This document shows positions 45,036 to 53,618 of a stretch of 64,000 nucleotides of DNA, piece after piece (position 1 is the first letter of the stretch; each line of letters begins with the position of its first letter). Position numbers and translations under genes: made by a program. The notes beneath the pieces are model-generated. The model was not told the origin of the DNA. It made no database searches and saw only the letters and a program-made list of their open reading frames with translations. The DNA lies in NCBI RefSeq assembly GCF_000372885.1, contig NZ_KB889967.1, forward strand, positions 744,001 to 808,000, read 5' to 3'. The stretch is from Methyloversatilis thermotolerans. GTDB taxonomy: Bacteria; Pseudomonadota; Gammaproteobacteria; Burkholderiales; Rhodocyclaceae.

Positions 45036-45749
45036 TCAGGCGATCAGGCGCAGCGCGGTTGATCCACGCTGTCGGGCGATCTTGCTGGAGGACTTCGACT
45101 GTCCAGGCGCGACTGCGGCAGCAAGCCCGGGCCGTGTGACAAGATTGATGCTGCCGTCACTCGGCCTGCCCCGCCGTTTCAGGATGTCGATCTGCAACGA
45201 ACCTTGTTCACCTGCGCCAAGTCGCAGGCGCAGAACGGCAGGAGAGGCGGCCTGAGCCGCGCTGGCCGGGCGGAACAGCATGAGCGGTACGGACGTGTTG
45301 CGTACGGCCAGATGCAGACGACGCAAGGACGCCATGTCCATTCCTTCCAGCCAGCCGACCACAGCGGTACAGGCTTCCGATTCCAGAGCCTGCCGCAAGG
45401 CCCAGGTCCGTTCGCCCACGCTGCCGGCCTGGATGATGAGCAGGCGCGAAGTCACGATGCCTGCCGCGGACAGGGCGGGAAGGTGCGGCACTGCAGGAGG
45501 GGCGACCCATACGATCCATCCGTCGTTGCGGCTGCAGGCAGACAGCATGGGCAGCAGCAGGGACAGTTCGCCATAGCCACGGCCTTCGCACAGCAGCTCG
45601 GTGATGTCGCTGACGGGCCAGCCGCCGCCGGGGAGCGCACGATCGAGTTCCGCAAAGCCGGTGGGCAATCCCGCCGGGACATCCGTCACGGTATCGCCAG
45701 CTCGCCAGACATCGGGGTGAGGCGGCCAGAGTTTGGGGGCGGTCTGCAT
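45036..45749 (-). CDS. imuA: SOS-induced mutagenesis protein ImuA
   Basis: A RecA-like accessory protein of the mutasome, 237 residues from ATG 45749; an upstream in-frame ATG at 45770 would overlap the end of lexA by 11 bp. The segment LPTGFAELDRALPGGGWPVSDITELL is the family hallmark, and GYGELSLLLPML and WVAPPAVPHLPAL follow. It has no intact Walker A loop. It is directly downstream of lexA, so one SOS box should control lexA-imuA-imuB. Confidence 0.85.
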   Translation of the reverse strand: MQTAPKLWPPHPDVWRAGDTVTDVPAGLPTGFAELDRALPGGGWPVSDITELLCEGRGYGELSLLLPMLSACSRNDGWIVWVAPPAVPHLPALSAAGIVTSRLLIIQAGSVGERTWALRQALESEACTAVVGWLEGMDMASLRRLHLAVRNTSVPLMLFRPASAAQAASPAVLRLRLGAGEQGSLQIDILKRRGRPSDGSINLVTRPGLAAAVAPGQSKSSSKIARQRGSTALRLIA

Positions 45750-45759
45750 GAGTCCGCTT

Positions 45760-46368
45760 TCAGGTGCCATGGCCGTTACGGATCAATCCCACCATCACGC
45801 CTTCGATCACCAGCGCTTCGCGCCGTGTATCGACGACGATGGGGTGGAAATCGGGGTTTTCGGGCAGAAGTTCGATCTGGCTGCCGGTGCGGCGCAGGCG
45901 CTTGACGGTGACTTCATCCTGCAGGCGGGCCACGATGATCTGCCCGTTGTGCGCTTCCGACGTGGCATGCACGGCGATCAGATCGCCATCAAGAATGCCG
46001 GCGTCGCGCATGCTCAGGCCGCGTACCTTCAGCAGATAGTCGGCGCGCGGGGAGAACAGGGTGGGATCGACCTGATAGCGTCCCTGCACATGGGCTTCGG
46101 CCAGTATCGGCGAACCGGCCGCCACGCGTCCTATCAATGGCAGACCGGGGGCTTCGGCCAGACGGATGCCACGGGCACGGCCCTCATCCAGTGCGATCAC
46201 CCCTTTGCGGGCCAGCGCCCGCAGATGGCTTTCCGCGGCATTCGGGGAACGGAAACCGAAGGCCTGTGCAATTTCCGCCCGGGTAGGGGGGCTGCCCCGC
46301 TCGGCGACGGCATCGCGTATCAGTTGCAGGATCTGCTGTTGCCGCAATGTCAGGCTGTCGGTGCTCAT
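45760..46368 (-). CDS. lexA: SOS response repressor LexA
   Basis: 202 residues from ATG 46368. An N-terminal winged helix (about 1-70, with [20 protein letters not shown]) is followed by the latent peptidase. The self-cleavage site is Ala84-Gly85 (RVAAGSP), with catalytic Ser119 (GLSMRDAG) and Lys156 (VTVKRL). An SOS box lies 25 bp upstream of the start, so it represses itself. It heads the lexA-imuA-imuB unit. Confidence 0.96.
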   Translation of the reverse strand: MSTDSLTLRQQQILQLIRDAVAERGSPPTRAEIAQAFGFRSPNAAESHLRALARKGVIALDEGRARGIRLAEAPGLPLIGRVAAGSPILAEAHVQGRYQVDPTLFSPRADYLLKVRGLSMRDAGILDGDLIAVHATSEAHNGQIIVARLQDEVTVKRLRRTGSQIELLPENPDFHPIVVDTRREALVIEGVMVGLIRNGHGT

Positions 46369-46392
46369 GCCGGAAGGTCCCTGGATGGTTGA

Positions 46393-46408
46393 CTGTATTT
46401 TTATACAG
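46393..46408. promoter_or_regulatory. LexA operator (SOS box)
   Basis: CTGTATTTTTATACAG is a perfect CTGT-N8-ACAG palindrome with the A/T-rich centre of the gamma/beta-proteobacterial LexA box, 25 bp before the lexA start. Confidence 0.93.
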
Positions 46409-46773
46409 TCCACGGGGCTTGTGCAAGCACCTTTGAGAAATGTCGAAAAAGGTTACATGCCTGGATGCGATTTTTTTGCTGCGTTGCGCCATCAGTGCGT
46501 GCAGCTTTATTGCTATGCGGCTGCAACGCTGCGCTTTATCTCATGTTCGCAAGGCTTGTCCGGGATTGGGGCTTGAAGGACTAATACTTAGGTCGTAGCT
46601 GTGAGCTGTCGGTCGTTTTGACACACTGCAGCAACGTGACGCTGCTTGAGCTGTTTTTGGACCTTGCGGGGGACATCCAGGCGCGAACGATGCTGGACTG
46701 CGGAAACATTCTGAAAGACTCAAAAAGAAAAAGCACCCGAAGGTGCTTTTTCTGTCCTGCAACAGCGGGGAGA
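46409..46773. other. Region between lexA and the PEP-CTERM gene
   Basis: About 360 bp. Apart from the SOS box at one end and the PEP-CTERM terminator at 46722-46751, I find no gene or clear motif. Short open frames crossing it lack coding character. Confidence 0.5.
46722..46751 (-). terminator. Terminator of the PEP-CTERM gene
   Basis: AAAAGCACC (46729-46737) pairs with GGTGCTTTT (46742-46750) around CGAA, followed by a T-rich run on the minus strand. Confidence 0.88.
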
Positions 46774-47265
46774 TCAGCTCATGCGACGCTTGGCCATCAG
46801 ACCCAGCATGCCCAGACCTGCCAGCATCATGGCGTAGGTATCGGCTTCCGGGATCGGGGCCAGCGGGGCGGTGGTCGAGGTCAGCGCAAACACGCCGCCC
46901 AGCGAACCGGTCGCCGTGCCGGTGACCTTGTAGTAGTAATCGCCCGACATCAGGTTGCTGGCAGTGAACAGCGTACCGAAGCTGTAGGCGGCCACGAAGG
47001 AATCGACAGCGCCGGCTTCCTTGTACAGCCACACCATGCTGTCGGCGCTCAGGCTGAACACCGGCTCGGCGGTAGCCGAAGTGGCCAGCGTCGACAGCGT
47101 GGTGGTCGGTGCGGTCAGGGTGAAGTTGAAGATTTCCGAGAAGGAACCGGTCACCGAAGCGATGCCGGTTTCAATCGGTGCGTGGGTGCCCCAGTCGGTG
47201 GCGGCGTTCGCCGTACCGACGGAGAGCAGACCGCCTGCTACAGCTGCGATCAAAGTTTTCTTCAT
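46774..47265 (-). CDS. Small secreted PEP-CTERM-sorted protein
   Basis: A 163-residue precursor with a signal peptide (MKKTLIAAVAGGLLSVGTANA) and a Ser/Thr-rich body of about 110 residues. The C-terminal sorting tail PIPEADTYAMMLAGLGML ends in AKRRMS: a PEP motif, a hydrophobic helix and a basic end. Such proteins are cut and anchored by exosortase (EpsH/XrtA) and are usually part of the exopolysaccharide matrix. No exosortase gene is in the window. GGACGGG precedes the ATG. Confidence 0.87.
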   Translation of the reverse strand: MKKTLIAAVAGGLLSVGTANAATDWGTHAPIETGIASVTGSFSEIFNFTLTAPTTTLSTLATSATAEPVFSLSADSMVWLYKEAGAVDSFVAAYSFGTLFTASNLMSGDYYYKVTGTATGSLGGVFALTSTTAPLAPIPEADTYAMMLAGLGMLGLMAKRRMS

Positions 47266-47789
47266 TTCCCGTCCTTTCACTAAAAGTGACAAAGTGGAGC
47301 CTGGATTCTTGCAAGAGCACCTGCCCCTCACAATCCGGGATGACGCTCTCATTTGAAACTGCAGGTAATGAACTTGCGCCGTTCCGGCATCCGGGCCCCG
47401 CGTCCCGCGTGAATGGATGCAAATATCAGGCCAGAATCCAGGTTATGGAAGAACCGTATGCGTACATTTTTTTAATCAATTGAACGTTAAAGATTTTTTA
47501 AATTTATTGTTTCGTGTGGCCTCAACCGGGATCTGACTGATGGTGGTGCAATACAACCCATTTGCGTGCGTGGACGCGACGGGATTTCTTACAGCGCGAT
47601 CGGCGGACATTCTCTGAAAAAAGCCGATCCGGCCCGTCTGTCCGGCGACCGGTCTGGCAGGCGCCCGCTGGAGACCGGATCGGCCGGCATGATCGCTCCT
47701 GCGCCGGATCGCCGGCCTGATAGAATCGGCGGCAGTTCCAGAACGTGCGATGTGAGGGTCCGGTCGCGCGGCGTGAATGGGAGGCAGCC
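47266..47789. other. Divergent region between the PEP-CTERM gene and bcp
   Basis: About 520 bp with no supportable gene. An AT-rich segment (47460-47515, with ATTTTTTTAATCAATTG and TTTTTTAAATTTATTG) is unusual in this GC-rich window and probably carries promoter elements for one or both genes. Confidence 0.5.
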
Positions 47790-48350
47790 ATGCTTGAGGC
47801 AGGACAACCCGCTCCGCTCTTTGAATTGCCGGATGCCGATCTGGATCTGTTCAATCTTGGCGAACAGCTCGGGCAACATCTGTTCGTGCTTTATTTCTAT
47901 GCCAGGGACGACACGCCGGGGTGCACCGCGCAGGCCATCGAATTCAGCGAACTCGATGACCGTTTCCGCGACTGCAACTGCGTCGTGCTCGGCGTCAGCC
48001 GGGACGAATGTTTCACTCATGCGGATTTTCGCGACAAGCACGGTCTGACCGTGCGCCTGCTGTCGGACGTCGATGCGGACGTCAGCCGGCGCTATGGCGT
48101 CTGGCGGGAGCGGGATGTCGATGGAAAGCCGCGCTTCTGCATGACCCGCTCGACCTTCATCATCGATCGGAAAGGTGTCATACGCTACGCCGAATATGGC
48201 GTGAATCCGCGCGGGCACGCCGAGCTTGTCCTCGACCGCGTGCGCGCACTGAACATGAAAGGAATCAGGAATGCTCATCACCAAGAACTCGGTAGTCACT
48301 CTGAAGTACAGCGTGACCGATCCAGACGGCAATATGGTCGATCCGGGTGA
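47790..48350 (+). CDS. bcp: Bcp/PrxQ-type peroxiredoxin with a C-terminal overrun
   Basis: A thiol peroxidase of 186 residues with the peroxidatic block RDDTPGCTAQAIEF (Cys45), typical of the 1-Cys/2-Cys BCP group. STFIIDRKGVI and the end of the domain (VLDRVRAL) are normal, but the frame continues about 30 residues and overlaps the slyD gene by 80 bp. The extra tail is Arg/His/Ser-rich and looks like slyD sequence read in another frame, so a stop codon appears to have been lost. GGGAGG precedes ATG 47790. Confidence 0.87.
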   Translation: MLEAGQPAPLFELPDADLDLFNLGEQLGQHLFVLYFYARDDTPGCTAQAIEFSELDDRFRDCNCVVLGVSRDECFTHADFRDKHGLTVRLLSDVDADVSRRYGVWRERDVDGKPRFCMTRSTFIIDRKGVIRYAEYGVNPRGHAELVLDRVRALNMKGIRNAHHQELGSHSEVQRDRSRRQYGRSG

Positions 48351-48750
48351 AACGCCGCTGGCCTATCTGCACGGCGGCTATGGCGGCATCTTCGTGCCGA
48401 TCGAAGAAGCGCTGGAAGGCAAGAAGGTGGGTGACGAGGTGGTCGTCAAGCTGCAACCGGAAGATGCGTTCGGCGAGTACGACGAGGAACTGGTCGAGAT
48501 CGAGTCGCGGGCGAACTTTCCGGAGAACATCGAAGTCGGCATGCAGTTCGAACGCGTAAGCGAAGAGGGCGAGGAAGAAGGCCTGTATACCGTGACCGAC
48601 ATCGCGGACGACCGTGTCGTGATCGATGGCAACCATCCGCTGGCCGGTACCGCACTGGTGTTCTCGTGCACGGTGGCTGCCGTGCGCGCCGCGTCTGCCG
48701 AGGAACTGTCGCACGGCCATGTGCATGGCGATCACGGCCATCATCACTGA
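48271..48750 (+). CDS. slyD: SlyD-type FKBP peptidyl-prolyl isomerase
   Basis: 159 residues: the FKBP fold with the inserted chaperone (IF) domain, TLKYSVTDPDGNMVD, GYGGIFVPIEEALEGKKVGD, and the usual SlyD tail of histidines (HGHVHGDHGHHH), which binds Ni2+. It catalyses prolyl cis-trans isomerisation and aids metalloenzyme assembly, including hydrogenase maturation in other bacteria. It starts inside the 3' end of bcp. Confidence 0.9.
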   Translation: MLITKNSVVTLKYSVTDPDGNMVDPGETPLAYLHGGYGGIFVPIEEALEGKKVGDEVVVKLQPEDAFGEYDEELVEIESRANFPENIEVGMQFERVSEEGEEEGLYTVTDIADDRVVIDGNHPLAGTALVFSCTVAAVRAASAEELSHGHVHGDHGHHH

Positions 48751-48854
48751 TCGCTGATCGTTCGGGCCGCACGCGCGGCCTTTGTCGCGCACGCATCGAT
48801 GCGTCCTCGTGACGCGGACGCATCTCCCATCCGCATCCTTTGCCCGGAGCGCCC

Positions 48855-49868
48855 ATGTCGCGTGTACTCGTGACCGGTGGAGCTGGCTATATCGGCTCGC
48901 ACACCTGCATCGAACTGCTTGCTGCAGGCCATGATGTCGTCGTGGTCGATAATTTCTGCAACAGCAAACCTGAAGCCATCGCGCGCGTCGAGCGCATCAG
49001 CGGACGTGGCATTCCGCTCGTGCAGGCGGATGTGCGCGATCGAGCGGCCATGCGCCAGGTGTTCTCGGCGTACCGGATCGATGCGGTGATCCATTTCGCC
49101 GGCCTGAAGGCGGTGGGTGAATCGGTTGCGAAGCCTCTGTCCTACTACGACAACAATGTGTCTGGCACGGTCGCCCTGTGCGAAGTCATGGCGGAGGCGG
49201 GTGTCCGGACCCTGGCGTTCTCGTCGTCGGCAACCGTCTATGGCGATCCTGCGTCCGTGCCGATACGCGAGGATTTTCCGACCGGACCGACCAATCCGTA
49301 TGGACGGTCCAAGTGGATGGTGGAACATGTGCTGCGCGACCTGAGCGCGGCCGACGGCGAATGGCGCATCGCACTGCTGCGCTATTTCAATCCTGTCGGG
49401 GCGCATCCGTCGGGCCTGATCGGCGAGGATCCGAACGGCCTGCCCAACAACCTGATGCCCTTCGTCAGTCAGGTGGCCGTCGGCAAGCTGAAGGCGCTGC
49501 GCATTTTCGGCGGCGACTGGCCCACGCCGGACGGCACCGGCGTACGCGACTACATCCATGTCGTCGATCTTGCGCAAGGTCATGTGCGGGCCATCGACTA
49601 TCTGGCCGAACAGCCGGGTCTGCTCACCGTGAACCTCGGTACCGGCCGCGGTTACAGTGTGCTGGACGTGGTGCGCGCCTTCGAACAGGCGAGCGGGCAG
49701 CATGTGCCGTTCGACATCGTCGAGCGCAGGCCGGGCGACATCGCCCAGTGCTATGCCGATCCGATGCTCGCAAACCGGCTTCTGGGCTGGAATGCACGGT
49801 TCGATCTTGCGCAGATGTGCGCGGATGCGTGGAACTGGCAGCGCAACAACCCGCAGGGCTACCTCTGA
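48855..49868 (+). CDS. galE: UDP-glucose 4-epimerase
   Basis: A 337-residue SDR enzyme that interconverts UDP-glucose and UDP-galactose for polysaccharide and LPS synthesis. The NAD loop TGGAGYIGSHTC is at 7-18, Ser-rich SSSATVYG at 123-130, and the catalytic Tyr149/Lys153 pair is in NPYGRSK. YFNPVGAHPSGLIGED and GTGVRDYIHV are typical of GalE. ATG 48855 is used. Confidence 0.95.
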   Translation: MSRVLVTGGAGYIGSHTCIELLAAGHDVVVVDNFCNSKPEAIARVERISGRGIPLVQADVRDRAAMRQVFSAYRIDAVIHFAGLKAVGESVAKPLSYYDNNVSGTVALCEVMAEAGVRTLAFSSSATVYGDPASVPIREDFPTGPTNPYGRSKWMVEHVLRDLSAADGEWRIALLRYFNPVGAHPSGLIGEDPNGLPNNLMPFVSQVAVGKLKALRIFGGDWPTPDGTGVRDYIHVVDLAQGHVRAIDYLAEQPGLLTVNLGTGRGYSVLDVVRAFEQASGQHVPFDIVERRPGDIAQCYADPMLANRLLGWNARFDLAQMCADAWNWQRNNPQGYL

Positions 49869-49904
49869 CGCGGCTTCCGGAAAACGGTGCTCGACATGAA
49901 AAAA

Positions 49905-49929
49905 AACGTGCTGGAAGGACAGGCACGTT
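49905..49929 (-). terminator. Hairpin with a T-tract on the minus strand downstream of galE
   Basis: AACGTGC (49905-49911) pairs with GCACGTT (49923-49929). On the minus strand it is followed by eight T, the form of an intrinsic terminator. No minus-strand gene is visible upstream of it, and on the plus strand there is no T-tract, so its purpose is unclear. Confidence 0.45.
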
Positions 49930-49983
49930 CGTGTTACATCTTCGCGTCCACCGACCCGGGTACTGAACGTCAGGAGGTTCCCC

Positions 49984-50226
49984 ATGCATCTCCAAGCCGT
50001 GTTCGAAAAAGCCCATGCGCCTGTCGAAGACGACAGCGCGCGCATTTTCCGGCAGTTGCTCGATGCACTGGAACACGACACCCCGTTCGACCTACAGCTC
50101 CTCTACCGGCTGTCCTACCCGGATTTCGATACCGCCCTGAACGCCCTGCGCGAATGGCGCTCGCAACGCTATGTGTGGCTGCTCGAGCACGAGGGCGGGC
50201 AGCCCTGGCGCAGCCACCTGGGTTGA
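49984..50226 (+). CDS. Small protein of unknown function (80 residues)
   Basis: Supported by a perfect AGGAGGT ribosome site (49972-49978) five bases before the ATG and by a biased, non-repetitive composition. The sequence starts MHLQAVFEKAHAPVEDD and is rich in Tyr, Leu and Trp with charged residues (LLYRLSYPDFDTALNALREW). It has no signal peptide or membrane segment and I recognise no family. It sits between galE and the first pseudopilin gene. Confidence 0.7.
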   Translation: MHLQAVFEKAHAPVEDDSARIFRQLLDALEHDTPFDLQLLYRLSYPDFDTALNALREWRSQRYVWLLEHEGGQPWRSHLG

Positions 50227-50296
50227 TCCTCCGGCTTCGCCGTCTTCACTGTCCGGCTGTCATCGCTTCGTACGCATGCTGTGCTAGCCTGACCGG

Positions 50297-50791
50297 ATGG
50301 TTTCACGATTCGCTTCTCTGTCCCTGCGGCGCGGCTTCACACTGATCGAGCTGATGGTGGTCATCGCCATCATCGGCGTGCTCGCCACCATGGCCATGCC
50401 CATGGTGGAGCTGGCGCGCGTGCGTGCCGACGAGGCGGAGCTGCGCACATCGCTGCGCCAGATCCGGACCGCTCTGGATGACTACAAGAAGGCCTGGGAC
50501 GAAGGGCGCATCGAGAAAAAGGTCGGTGCCAGCGGATATCCGCCCAGCCTCGACGTGCTGGTCAATGGCGTGCGCGACGTCAAGCAGCCGAACGAGGCGC
50601 GCATCTATTTCCTGCGCCGCGTCCCGCGCGATCCCTTCAACAAGGACATGTCCATTCCGCCGGAACAGACCTGGGGGCTGCGCAGCTATGCCAGCCCTCC
50701 GGATGAACCCGCTCCGGGCGCCGATGTGTTCGACGTGTATTCGCTGTCCAGCCGTACCGGCCTGAATGGCGTTCCTTATCGCAACTGGTAG
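50297..50791 (+). CDS. GspG-like major pseudopilin
   Basis: 164 residues with the prepilin leader RRGFTLIELMVV. Cleavage should follow Gly13 and leave an N-methylated Phe; Glu at +5 is present. The globular part has the GspG-type PRDPFNKD segment and an Asp-rich end. It should assemble under a GspE-type ATPase such as that at 40.5 kb. First of three closely spaced genes (6-bp gaps). Confidence 0.88.
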   Translation: MVSRFASLSLRRGFTLIELMVVIAIIGVLATMAMPMVELARVRADEAELRTSLRQIRTALDDYKKAWDEGRIEKKVGASGYPPSLDVLVNGVRDVKQPNEARIYFLRRVPRDPFNKDMSIPPEQTWGLRSYASPPDEPAPGADVFDVYSLSSRTGLNGVPYRNW

Positions 50792-50797
50792 ACCTGC

Positions 50798-51178
50798 ATG
50801 AAGCTGCTGCGCAGGGGGTTCACGCTGATCGAGCTGCTCGTGGTGATGGCCATCATCGCCGTGCTGCTCACGATAGCCGCACCCCGCTATTTCGAACATC
50901 TGGATCGCTCCAGGGAAGCAACGCTGAAGCAGACGCTGGCGATCACGCGCGACGCGATCGACAAGTTCCGCGGCGACCGTGGCGTCTATCCGCAGAATCT
51001 GCAGGAACTGGTCGACAAGCAGTATCTGCGCAAGCTGCCATTCGATCCGGTGACCGACAGCAGCGAAACCTGGATCATCGTGCCGCCGCGCGATACGGCA
51101 ACCGACACCGGCGTGGCCGACCTCAAGAGCGGCGCCGAAGGGCAGACGCGCGACGGCGTGGCATTCGGCGAGTTGTGA
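50798..51178 (+). CDS. Second GspG-like pseudopilin
   Basis: 126 residues: MKLLRRGFTLIELLVVM, prepilin cleavage after Gly7, Glu at +5. The body has GVYPQNLQELVDKQYL and LPFDPVTDS, again of the calcium-binding GspG type. Short for a full pseudopilin, but the frame and start are clear. It runs almost into the next gene. Confidence 0.87.
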   Translation: MKLLRRGFTLIELLVVMAIIAVLLTIAAPRYFEHLDRSREATLKQTLAITRDAIDKFRGDRGVYPQNLQELVDKQYLRKLPFDPVTDSSETWIIVPPRDTATDTGVADLKSGAEGQTRDGVAFGEL

Positions 51179-51183
51179 CCGGC

Positions 51184-51963
51184 ATGCGCACCCAGCGCGG
51201 CTTTTCCTATCTGCTGCTGCTGTTCGCGGTGGCCGTGCTGGGCATCGCCGCCACCGGTACCTCGCTCATGTGGAGCACCTTGTCGCAGACCGAGCGCGAG
51301 CGCGAACTGCTGTTCATAGGCGGGGAATTCGGACGCGCCTTGCAGCGCTACTACGACGCCTCGCCGACCGAACCCAGGATGTATCCGGCCCGACTCGAGG
51401 ATCTGACCGAGGACAAGCGCTTCCAGACACCGGTGCGCCACCTGCGCAAGATCTATGTCGACCCGATGACCGGCAATCGCGACTGGGGCCTGGTCGTGAG
51501 CGGCGGGCAGATCCGCGCGATCTACAGCCGATCCGAGAAGAAGGCGCGCATACGGGTGCTGCCGCCCTGGGTGGATACCACCGGCGAGAAGGTGGCGTCG
51601 TCGATGAAAACAAGCCTGTCTGCCGCGACCGGCAGCGGCATGCCGAATGCGCAGGGGCAGAACCTTCCGGATTCGCTGGCGCGGCTGCAGAACAGCGCCT
51701 TCCCGAGTGCGGTGAATACCCAGATGCAGACCGGGGGACGGGCCTCCGCCGGAACAGCCGGGCAGCAGACTGCGCAAGGAGGCCCGCCCGGCCTGGCGGC
51801 GGAAGATCTTCGCCACGCCGACTGGCTGTTCATTCCGGTTGCCGCGTCGACGCAGAATGCCGCGCAGGGGGGGAACGCGACCGATGGCACCAGCCAGCCG
51901 GTGACTCCGGCGCAAGAGCTGGAAGGTGCCGCTTCTCCGGGCGTCGCCGTCCCCGGCCGCTGA
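51184..51963 (+). CDS. Minor pseudopilin-like membrane protein
   Basis: 259 residues from ATG 51184 (a GTG at 51175 would overlap the previous stop). The leader QRGFSYLLLLFAVAVLGIAAT is prepilin-like but lacks the Glu at +5, as in tip or minor pseudopilins (GspK/GspI-like positions). The globular half has YVDPMTGNRDWGLV, then a Gln/Gly/Ala/Ser-rich low-complexity tail. Third gene of the pseudopilin set. Confidence 0.78.
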   Translation: MRTQRGFSYLLLLFAVAVLGIAATGTSLMWSTLSQTERERELLFIGGEFGRALQRYYDASPTEPRMYPARLEDLTEDKRFQTPVRHLRKIYVDPMTGNRDWGLVVSGGQIRAIYSRSEKKARIRVLPPWVDTTGEKVASSMKTSLSAATGSGMPNAQGQNLPDSLARLQNSAFPSAVNTQMQTGGRASAGTAGQQTAQGGPPGLAAEDLRHADWLFIPVAASTQNAAQGGNATDGTSQPVTPAQELEGAASPGVAVPGR

Positions 51964-52011
51964 GTCGACGCGGACCGGCGCGGCGGGTGGTGGGCCGCGT
52001 CGATGCGCCGC

Positions 52012-52503
52012 TCAGGCCACCAGCCAGGCCGCCAGGGCAATGCCCGCCATCATGAATGCGATGGCGACCTTGGCGACGGTGGCGAGCAGCATGCCGACCC
52101 AGGTCGCGGCGCCAACGCGTGCGGCCTGCAGCGCATCGCGACGCGCGGCGAACTCGCCGATCGCGGCACCGATCAGCGGCCCGAACAGCAGACCGATCAG
52201 ACCGGCGAACAGGCCGACAACGGTGCCGACTGCGGCGCCCGCCAAGGCCTGCGGACTGGCGCCCACGCGCTGCGCGCCGATCACGCTGGCGGCCAGATCG
52301 ATCAGCACCGACAGCACCGTCAGCACCCCGAGTACCGTGAGCGAAACCGTACCCAGATGCTGGAAGCCGTCCAGCCAGGCCATCAGCAGGAAGCCTGCGA
52401 ACATGAAGGGGATGCCGGGCAGGGCGGGCAGCACCACGCCGGCGAAACCGACGACGACGGCGAGCCAGGCAAGGCTCCACAGCACGATATCGCCAGCGCT
52501 CAT
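52012..52503 (-). CDS. DUF456 membrane protein
   Basis: 163 residues, several hydrophobic helices with Gly/Ala-rich turns ([21 protein letters not shown]). The [19 protein letters not shown] motif is the DUF456 hallmark. Function unknown. Its start overlaps the stop of the YbdK-type gene by 3-4 bases (ATGA), so the two are translationally coupled. Confidence 0.85.
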   Translation of the reverse strand: MSAGDIVLWSLAWLAVVVGFAGVVLPALPGIPFMFAGFLLMAWLDGFQHLGTVSLTVLGVLTVLSVLIDLAASVIGAQRVGASPQALAGAAVGTVVGLFAGLIGLLFGPLIGAAIGEFAARRDALQAARVGAATWVGMLLATVAKVAIAFMMAGIALAAWLVA

Positions 52504-53618
52504 CGCGAAAAATCCGCCACCGCCGCATCGACCACCGCAAGCAGGCTGCCGGTACGGGCATGCACCCCGCGCAGCCGGCACGCGTCATTGCCATCGCGCT
52601 TCACCATGTCGTGCAAGGCGGTCAGGGCTTCGTGCGAGCCCAGCCGCTCGGCGTGCGGCAGGACGCGCTGCAGCGTACCCAGTATGTCGTCGCGCAGCGG
52701 AAGCGCAGCGTGGCCGCGCGGATGCACGATCAGGCCTTCAAGTCCGAAGCGGCAGGCCTGGAAGCGGTTGTAGGTGTACACGAGATAGTCGTCTTCCTGC
52801 GGCGCCGGGTCCTCGCCGGCCAGGATGAGGCTGCACAGCGCCTGCAGATAGACCGCGATCTGTGCCGCGCGATCCACCGTGAGCGGCGTGTCGCACACGC
52901 GCAGCTCTATCGTTCCGAATTCGGGTTTGGGCCGGATGTCCCAGTAGAAATCCTTCATGCTGCGCACGATGCCGGTGTCTTCCATGCGCACGAAGTACTC
53001 GCGTTCGAAGCGGGCCCAGTCGAGCACGAAGGGCGCGCGTCCGCTGAGCGGGAAGGCGAACACCGAATTCAGCCGCGACGAATCGAACAGCGTGTCGCTG
53101 CCCTGCGAAAAGGGCGATGAGGCCGACAGCGCGATGAAGTGCGGCAGATAGCGCCCCAGCGCATGCAGCACGCGCAGCGCGCTGTCGGCGTCCGGCATGC
53201 CGATGTGCACATGCTGTCCGAATACCGTGAACTGCTTGGCCAGATAGCCATAGAGGCCGGACAGTTGCTGGAAACGGGGGGCCGAGAATATCCGCCGTTC
53301 GTGCCACTGCTGGAACGGGTGGGTGCCGCCGCCGCACAGCGACACATTCAGCCGCGCCGCATCTTCCAGCAATGCATCGCGTATGGCATGCAACTGCGCA
53401 CGCAGCAAGGGATAGCGCTCGTGTATGCCGGTCGCCACCTCTATCATGCTGTCCGTCATTTCCGGCTTGATGTCGCCCGGAAAGCTGCGCCGGCCCGCAA
53501 GTTCCAGCAGGTCCGCCGCGGCCGAGGCCAGATCGCGGTCGTGTTCTCCGACCAGTTGCAGTTCCAGTTCCACGCCCATGCTGAGCGCGGCCGACGGATG
53601 GAAATTCTCGAGTGGCAT
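52500..53618 (-). CDS. YbdK-type carboxylate-amine ligase (GCS2 family)
   Basis: 372 residues of the glutamate-cysteine ligase 2 superfamily: [38 protein letters not shown] and [15 protein letters not shown]. coli YbdK has weak glutamate-cysteine ligase activity. The natural substrate here is unknown. It lies between the antiporter gene (1-base TGATG overlap) and the DUF456 gene (ATGA overlap). Confidence 0.87.
   Translation of the reverse strand: MPLENFHPSAALSMGVELELQLVGEHDRDLASAAADLLELAGRRSFPGDIKPEMTDSMIEVATGIHERYPLLRAQLHAIRDALLEDAARLNVSLCGGGTHPFQQWHERRIFSAPRFQQLSGLYGYLAKQFTVFGQHVHIGMPDADSALRVLHALGRYLPHFIALSASSPFSQGSDTLFDSSRLNSVFAFPLSGRAPFVLDWARFEREYFVRMEDTGIVRSMKDFYWDIRPKPEFGTIELRVCDTPLTVDRAAQIAVYLQALCSLILAGEDPAPQEDDYLVYTYNRFQACRFGLEGLIVHPRGHAALPLRDDILGTLQRVLPHAERLGSHEALTALHDMVKRDGNDACRLRGVHARTGSLLAVVDAAVADFSR

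Noticed and set aside
47290-47340. Possible sigma-54 promoter for the PEP-CTERM gene (GGGCAG...TTGC on the minus strand)
   Set aside because: The GG-to-GC spacing is off by one base from the fixed sigma-54 spacing and the -24 element is imperfect.
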